A stretch of DNA of 64,000 nucleotides from positions 124,001 to 188,000 of the forward strand of contig NZ_BCRP01000005.1 in assembly GCF_001552655.1 (NCBI RefSeq), given 5' to 3'. The notes under the pieces were generated by a model. It was not told the origin of the DNA. It searched no databases and saw nothing but the letters and a program-made list of their open reading frames with translations. Both the position numbers and the translations under genes were made by a program. This document shows positions 60,306 to 64,000 of this stretch, piece after piece. This stretch comes from Alicyclobacillus kakegawensis NBRC 103104 (GTDB taxonomy: Bacteria > Bacillota > Bacilli > Alicyclobacillales > Alicyclobacillaceae). Numbering within the stretch: the stretch's first letter is position 1; each line of letters opens with the position of its first letter.

Positions 60306-60857
60306 TCAATGTCCTTTCGTCATGGTTATGAGTGTGTCTTTTACTTGTTGCCGCAATTTGGGTTCCAAAGAGGTGCAGCCAAACAGTTCGATGAACCACA
60401 GTCCGTCTGCGGCCAAGCGAATGATGGTAGCCAGCACAGGGTCAATCTCGTCGTTCTCAATCCGCAGCTGCCAAGTGTCGTAGTGGTCTTGTACCGGCTT
60501 CAGGAGTTCAGGATTCTCTGAACTGGCGGCGAGGAGTCCAACTGTCATGTCGGGGACCCCCTCCAGCAGTTTAAATGTCTCCCATACATACGCCCGCGTC
60601 CACCGCCCTACCCCTTCCTCGTCGGACAGAGCGGTCCTCTCCATATTCGCGGTGAACTGGTCCATGATATGATTCACCATAGACTTGACCAACTCTTCTT
60701 TCGTTGGAAAATGATACAATACGCCCCCCTTGCTGACGTGAGCTTGCTCGGCCACAGCCTCCATCGTCAGGTGGGCCACCCCCTGTTCGCGGACCAACTG
60801 CGCGGCGGCTCGCAAAATCTGTTCACGCTTCGACGGACGTCCACGATGCGTGCTCAC
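60306..60857 (-). CDS. TetR-family transcriptional repressor
   Basis: 183 residues. The N-terminal HTH reads SKREQILRAAAQLVREQG, MEAVAEQAHVSKGGVLYHF and PTKEELVKSMV. The C-terminal domain is of the TetR_C type with a helix-rich ligand pocket. GTG 60857 follows AAAGGA at 10 nt; 77 open codons upstream run through the promoter. It controls the SMR gene and probably the divergent ABC operon through the palindrome at 60895-60914. The ligand is likely a cationic compound. Confidence 0.9.
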   Translation of the reverse strand: MSTHRGRPSKREQILRAAAQLVREQGVAHLTMEAVAEQAHVSKGGVLYHFPTKEELVKSMVNHIMDQFTANMERTALSDEEGVGRWTRAYVWETFKLLEGVPDMTVGLLAASSENPELLKPVQDHYDTWQLRIENDEIDPVLATIIRLAADGLWFIELFGCTSLEPKLRQQVKDTLITMTKGH

Positions 60858-60894
60858 ATTCGCTTCATCCTTTCCCACCGTTTCAGTCCAAATC

Positions 60895-60914
60895 TGTACC
60901 GTCCGTACGGTACA
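60895..60914. promoter_or_regulatory. TetR-type operator
   Basis: Perfect inverted repeat TGTACCGT-ccgt-ACGGTACA, 37 nt before the TetR start and ending 4 nt before the -35 of the rightward promoter. Positioned to repress both directions. Confidence 0.8.
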
Positions 60915-60918
60915 CATA

Positions 60919-60947
60919 TTGACACAACCACTGGAGACGATTATATT
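60919..60947 (+). promoter_or_regulatory. Near-consensus sigma-A promoter of the ABC operon
   Basis: TTGACA (60919-60924) and TATATT (60942-60947) with 17 nt spacing. On the other strand TATAAT (60945-60940) overlaps it as a likely -10 for the TetR-SMR operon, with a poor -35. Confidence 0.75.
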
Positions 60948-61086
60948 CTCTCTATACTGATTTGCATACTGCGAATTGTCGATCGGACCACCGAAGACAA
61001 GAGCGACGTACGCCCGAGGGGACGGGCTGTGGTTGCTTTTGTCTTCTTTTTTTTCCAGCCAAGAAGGGAGTGACGCACGTACACGC

Positions 61087-61908
61087 ATGAGTACCCTCCT
61101 GAAGACTTACCGTCTCACCAAATTTTACGGCCCCAGGTCCGATGAGGCGCTGAGACTGTTAAGAAACGGCGCCAGTAAGCGGCAAATCCAGGAGCAGTCG
61201 GGCTGCACCGTGGGCATCCACCAGGTTGACCTAGAGGTTCATGACGGTGAGTTGTTTGTCATCATGGGGCTTTCCGGAAGCGGCAAGTCCACCCTGCTTA
61301 GGTGCATCAACCGACTCGTGGAACCGTCTGCGGGGCGTGTGCAGGTAGAAGATGAAGAAGTGACCGCAATGAAGAAACCGGACTTGCTTCGCTTCCGCCG
61401 GCGGCGCATGGCGATGGTGTTTCAGACATTCTCGCTGTTTCCCCATCGCACCGTTCTGGACAATGTCGCGTTTGGACTCGAGGTCCAGCGTGTGCCCAAA
61501 AGCGAACGTTGGCGCATCGCGAAGGAGAAACTTCAGATGGTTGGCCTAGAACAGTGGGCATCTCACTATCCGAGCCAGTTGAGCGGAGGCATGCAACAAA
61601 GAGTGGGTTTGGCGCGGGCTTTAGCCACCGATGCCGACATTCTCCTCATGGATGAAGCGTTCAGCGCCCTCGATCCCGTCACGCGAACGGAGATGCAGGC
61701 TGAGTTAATTCGCCTGCAAGGAGCGCTGAAAAAGACCGTCCTCTTCATCACGCACGATCCCCACGAGGCCATGCGCCTGGGGGACCGTGTCGGGATGATG
61801 AAGGATGGGGAACTGGTCCAGGTGGGCACACCCGAAGTCATGAAAAAGGCTCCAGTCAATGACTACGTAGCCAATCTCTTGCGCAACGTGGAACCGGAGA
61901 AGGGATGA
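61087..61908 (+). CDS. Betaine/proline-type ABC importer ATPase (ProV/OpuAA-like)
   Basis: 273 residues. The ProV-type N-terminal extension (NGASKRQIQEQSGCTVGIHQ) precedes Walker A GLSGSGKST (about 62-70). Signature LSGGMQQRVGLARALA, Walker B DILLMDEAFSALDP and switch His in FITHDPHEA follow. It lacks the C-terminal CBS pair of osmoregulated OpuAA, so its activity is not expected to be gated by ionic strength. ATG 61087 has only a distant AAGGGAG. It overlaps the permease by 4 nt. Confidence 0.9.
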   Translation: MSTLLKTYRLTKFYGPRSDEALRLLRNGASKRQIQEQSGCTVGIHQVDLEVHDGELFVIMGLSGSGKSTLLRCINRLVEPSAGRVQVEDEEVTAMKKPDLLRFRRRRMAMVFQTFSLFPHRTVLDNVAFGLEVQRVPKSERWRIAKEKLQMVGLEQWASHYPSQLSGGMQQRVGLARALATDADILLMDEAFSALDPVTRTEMQAELIRLQGALKKTVLFITHDPHEAMRLGDRVGMMKDGELVQVGTPEVMKKAPVNDYVANLLRNVEPEKG

Positions 61909-62762
61909 CGTCCATGCACAGTATTCCGCTCGATGTGTGGATCAACACAATCGTGACATGGCTTTACAACCGGACCGGCTCGGGTTTCAACCAGTTCTCC
62001 AATGCCCTGCTGCACTTCCTGGACCTCCTCATTCACATCCTGTCTGCCCTCCCGTGGTGGCTGGTGACGGCCGCATTTGCAGCACTGGCGTACTACGGCG
62101 GAAAGTGGCGGCTGGTTGTGGGAACCGTCTTGGGATTTGCGATGATTGAAAACCTGGGCATGTGGAACGCCATGATTACCACATTGGTCCTGGTGCTGGT
62201 GTCGACATGCGTATCCCTGCTCATTGGATTCCCGCTGGGTGTCTGGTGCGCCCAGAGCAGGTTTGCGTATCGCATCCTCTCGCCCATTCTCGACGTCATG
62301 CAAACGATGCCGTCCTTCGTGTACCTGGTGCCGGCGGTCATGTTTTTCAGTGTGGGGCCGGTGCCTGCGGTGTTGGCCACCGTGATTTTCGCAATCCCGC
62401 CTGTCATACGACTGATTCGGATAGGCATTTTGCAAGTCCCGGACGACCTCGTGGCGGCCGCGGCTGCGTTTGGCGCCAATGATTGGCAAGTGCTTGTCAA
62501 GCTCCAACTGCCGTTAGCCCTGCCGAGCATCATGACCGGAATCAATCAGACCATCATGCTGTCCCTCTCCATGGTGGTGGTGTCGGCGATGATTGGCGCC
62601 GGAGGGCTCGGAAACAGCGTGATGACAGCCCTGGAAACGGTCAACATCGGGCAAGGGTTTGAAGCCGGGCTGTGCATCGTGATTCTAGCCATCATCCTGG
62701 ATAGGATTTCGCAGACGATAGGAGGCATGCAACGTGGAAGTCAAACAGGGACAAATAACTGA
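61905..62762 (+). CDS. Betaine/proline-type ABC importer permease (ProW/OpuAB-like)
   Basis: 285 residues, about seven helices. The N-terminal soluble-amphipathic part PLDVWINTIVTWLYN and LPWWLVTAAFAALAYY are typical. The EAA-like loop is in DDLVAAAAAFGANDWQVLVKLQLPLALPSIMTG. It pairs with the ATPase to import a compatible-solute-like quaternary amine or related compound. The binding protein is not in the window and may be encoded beyond. It overlaps the hydrolase start by 29 nt. Confidence 0.9.
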   Translation: MTSMHSIPLDVWINTIVTWLYNRTGSGFNQFSNALLHFLDLLIHILSALPWWLVTAAFAALAYYGGKWRLVVGTVLGFAMIENLGMWNAMITTLVLVLVSTCVSLLIGFPLGVWCAQSRFAYRILSPILDVMQTMPSFVYLVPAVMFFSVGPVPAVLATVIFAIPPVIRLIRIGILQVPDDLVAAAAAFGANDWQVLVKLQLPLALPSIMTGINQTIMLSLSMVVVSAMIGAGGLGNSVMTALETVNIGQGFEAGLCIVILAIILDRISQTIGGMQRGSQTGTNN

Positions 62763-63885
62763 CGGGCTGCTGGAAACGGGCATCATTGACACAGACATCC
62801 ATGAGCGGGTGTTGTATCCCGACTTGGTCCCCTATCTCGACAACCCTTGGCGGCGCTACATCACCGACTGTGGTTGGATTCAGGAGAAACACCTGCCTTA
62901 CACCCAGCCCACGGTAGCCGGGCTGAACCGGGCAGACGCCGCGCTCCCAGACGGGCGTCCAGCCGGATCGGATCTAGCCTTTTTACGCAGCCAACTGCTG
63001 GACGAGTTGAACATTCGGTACGGCATCCTGACAGGCGCCCTAGATCCAAGCCCTTCTTCCATGAATGGATGGCATGAGATGGCGACCGCCCTGGCGTCTG
63101 CTTACAACGACTATCAGATTGAACATTGGTTGGAGAAAGACAGCAGATTGTATGGATCTGTACATATCGCAGCTCAGGACCCGCTGGCGGCCGCCCGCGA
63201 GATCGACCGGGTGGGCCCGCATCCGAAAATGGTCCAGGTGCTGCTCCCCATCGACAACATTGTGTGGGGCGATCCGTATTATCACCCTATATTCGCGGCG
63301 GCTGAACGCAACAACCTGGTGATCGCTATGCATCACAACGAACCCGCTGTCTATTTCGGCCGCTTCCCGAGATATTTCATCGAATGGCACACATTGATTT
63401 CCACGGCGCACATGATGCAGGTCACCAGCTTCGTGTTCAACGGCGTGTTTGAGAAGTTTCCCAACCTCAAGCTGCTTATGATTGAAGCCGGTTTTACCTA
63501 CGTGCCACACCTGATGAGAAAAATGGACCAGCAATACCGGGACCTTCGCCATGAGGTGCCTTGGATTAAGCGGTTGCCGTCCGAAATTGTTCGCGAGCAT
63601 ATCCGCTTCACAACCCAGCCTATGGAGGAATTCTCCAAAGCGGAGTTTGAACAATGGTTGGATTTGCTAGGGTCCGAGGAGATGGTGTGCTTCTCTTCAG
63701 ACTATCCACACTGGGACTTTGATCATCCCGTTGGAGGGTTCCCGAACATGCGCGACTCCCTGCGCCAGAAAATATTTCACGATAACGCGCTGGCCCTCTA
63801 CCCGAAACTCCCACAGGACCAAGGGAGGTGCCCGAGATGCAGCAGGTCGTTTGCAAGCTCACCGAATTGCAACCAGGAGAGCTGA
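62734..63885 (+). CDS. Metal-dependent amidohydrolase (TIM-barrel, ACMSD/LigY-like)
   Basis: 383 residues. The first metal motif is IIDTDIHERV (Asp-x-His), then MHHNEPAVYFG, IEAGFTYVPHLMRKMD and the late SSDYPHWDFD, as in amidohydrolase-2 proteins that act as decarboxylases or hydrolases in aromatic and carboxylate breakdown. Start GTG 62734 overlaps the permease, and the stop lies inside the Rieske gene. Co-translation with the transporter implies that it acts on the imported compound. The exact reaction cannot be read. Confidence 0.82.
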   Translation: MEVKQGQITDGLLETGIIDTDIHERVLYPDLVPYLDNPWRRYITDCGWIQEKHLPYTQPTVAGLNRADAALPDGRPAGSDLAFLRSQLLDELNIRYGILTGALDPSPSSMNGWHEMATALASAYNDYQIEHWLEKDSRLYGSVHIAAQDPLAAAREIDRVGPHPKMVQVLLPIDNIVWGDPYYHPIFAAAERNNLVIAMHHNEPAVYFGRFPRYFIEWHTLISTAHMMQVTSFVFNGVFEKFPNLKLLMIEAGFTYVPHLMRKMDQQYRDLRHEVPWIKRLPSEIVREHIRFTTQPMEEFSKAEFEQWLDLLGSEEMVCFSSDYPHWDFDHPVGGFPNMRDSLRQKIFHDNALALYPKLPQDQGRCPRCSRSFASSPNCNQES

Positions 63886-64000
63886 AGGAGATTCAGTTTG
63901 GCCGCATTTCCTTGGTAATCGGCCGCACCGGGGCCGGAGAATTGTTCGCCTTCTCCAATCGGTGCATTCACCAAGGGGCCCCGTTATCCAAAGGCAAACT
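63837..64000 (+). CDS. Rieske [2Fe-2S] protein, partial at window end
   Basis: The first 54 codons are visible. Strands VVCKLTELQPGELKEIQF and ISLVIGRTGAGELFAFSN lead into the first Rieske cluster motif, Cys-x-His in NRCIHQGAPLSKGK. ATG 63837 follows AAGGGAGGTG. It is either a small Rieske ferredoxin or the start of an oxygenase. It overlaps the amidohydrolase end by 49 nt. The second cluster motif lies outside the window. Confidence 0.8.
   Translation, partial: MQQVVCKLTELQPGELKEIQFGRISLVIGRTGAGELFAFSNRCIHQGAPLSKGK

Noticed and set aside
1-64000. CRISPR arrays, insertion sequences, tRNA or rRNA genes, prophage
   Set aside because: No regular repeat-spacer pattern, transposase, cloverleaf or rRNA sequence was found on either strand by reading.

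Overview
The window is about 62% GC, dense with genes, and comes from a motile, endospore-forming, Gram-positive bacterium. The evidence is a GerA-type germinant receptor operon, a small coat-like protein, a flagellar filament operon with sigma-D-type promoters, strong AGGAGG-like ribosome binding sites, and many GTG and TTG starts. A hopanoid-associated glycosyltransferase (HpnB-like) and a G1 glutamic peptidase, a family with a characterised Alicyclobacillus member, point to Alicyclobacillaceae. The genus is inferred. No rRNA, tRNA, CRISPR array, transposase or prophage was seen.

Layout. 0.2-4.1 kb: a short YidC-like insertase, an APH-fold kinase, a nitroreductase and a MATE exporter. 4.2-7.1 kb: a sugar operon read leftwards, made of a decayed sugar-nucleotidyltransferase start, a GT4 glycosyltransferase and an alpha/alpha-toroid protein. 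7.3-12.3 kb: an M29 aminopeptidase, a Gfo/Idh/MocA oxidoreductase, then an oxidative-stress and thiol group (PerR-like regulator, Per-box-like palindrome, 2-Cys peroxiredoxin, CxxC redoxin, lone GcvH). 12.4-17.2 kb: a complete Bce-type antimicrobial-peptide sensing and detoxification module (permease, ATPase, kinase, regulator) with a repeat operator.

17.4-23.2 kb: an unusual leftward operon: MFS transporter, membrane O-acyltransferase, AMP-forming acyl-CoA ligase, phosphosulfolactate synthase (ComA) and a VOC protein. Its predicted control region carries nested repeats. 23.3-27.1 kb: sugar epimerase, glutamic peptidase, NiaR-type NAD repressor and PurU. 27.4-38 kb: two divergent cell-surface groups. 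One holds HpnB, GtrA, a DUF916-type protein and a WxL-domain protein. The other is a three-part glycosylation set (GT39, polyprenyl-phosphate GT2, GtrA) followed by an OmpR-type two-component system.

38-48 kb: a beta-hydroxyacid-type dehydrogenase, an ArsR/AHSA1 pair, then the flagellar late-gene block flgN-flgK-flgL-yviE-like and hag-fliD-fliS. Two near-identical sigma-D-like promoters (CAAG, 15 nt, GCCGATAT) precede flgN and hag. fliW and csrA are missing from their usual place. 48-57 kb: MFS transporter, orphan basic-tailed protein, aldo/keto reductase, the ger operon A-C-D-B with a small D-type membrane protein, a PadR/membrane-protein pair with a matching operator, and a coat-like miniprotein.

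57-64 kb: a lipoprotein that joins an amicyanin-like cupredoxin to a multicopper oxidase, a quinone-reductase-like dehydrogenase, then a divergent locus. Leftward are a TetR regulator and a Qac-type SMR exporter. Rightward are a betaine-type ABC importer, a metal-dependent amidohydrolase and a Rieske protein cut by the window end. The shared promoter region holds a perfect TetR-like palindrome and a near-consensus promoter. The most novel-looking candidates are the ComA/acyl-ligase/acyltransferase operon and this last import, hydrolysis and Rieske locus.
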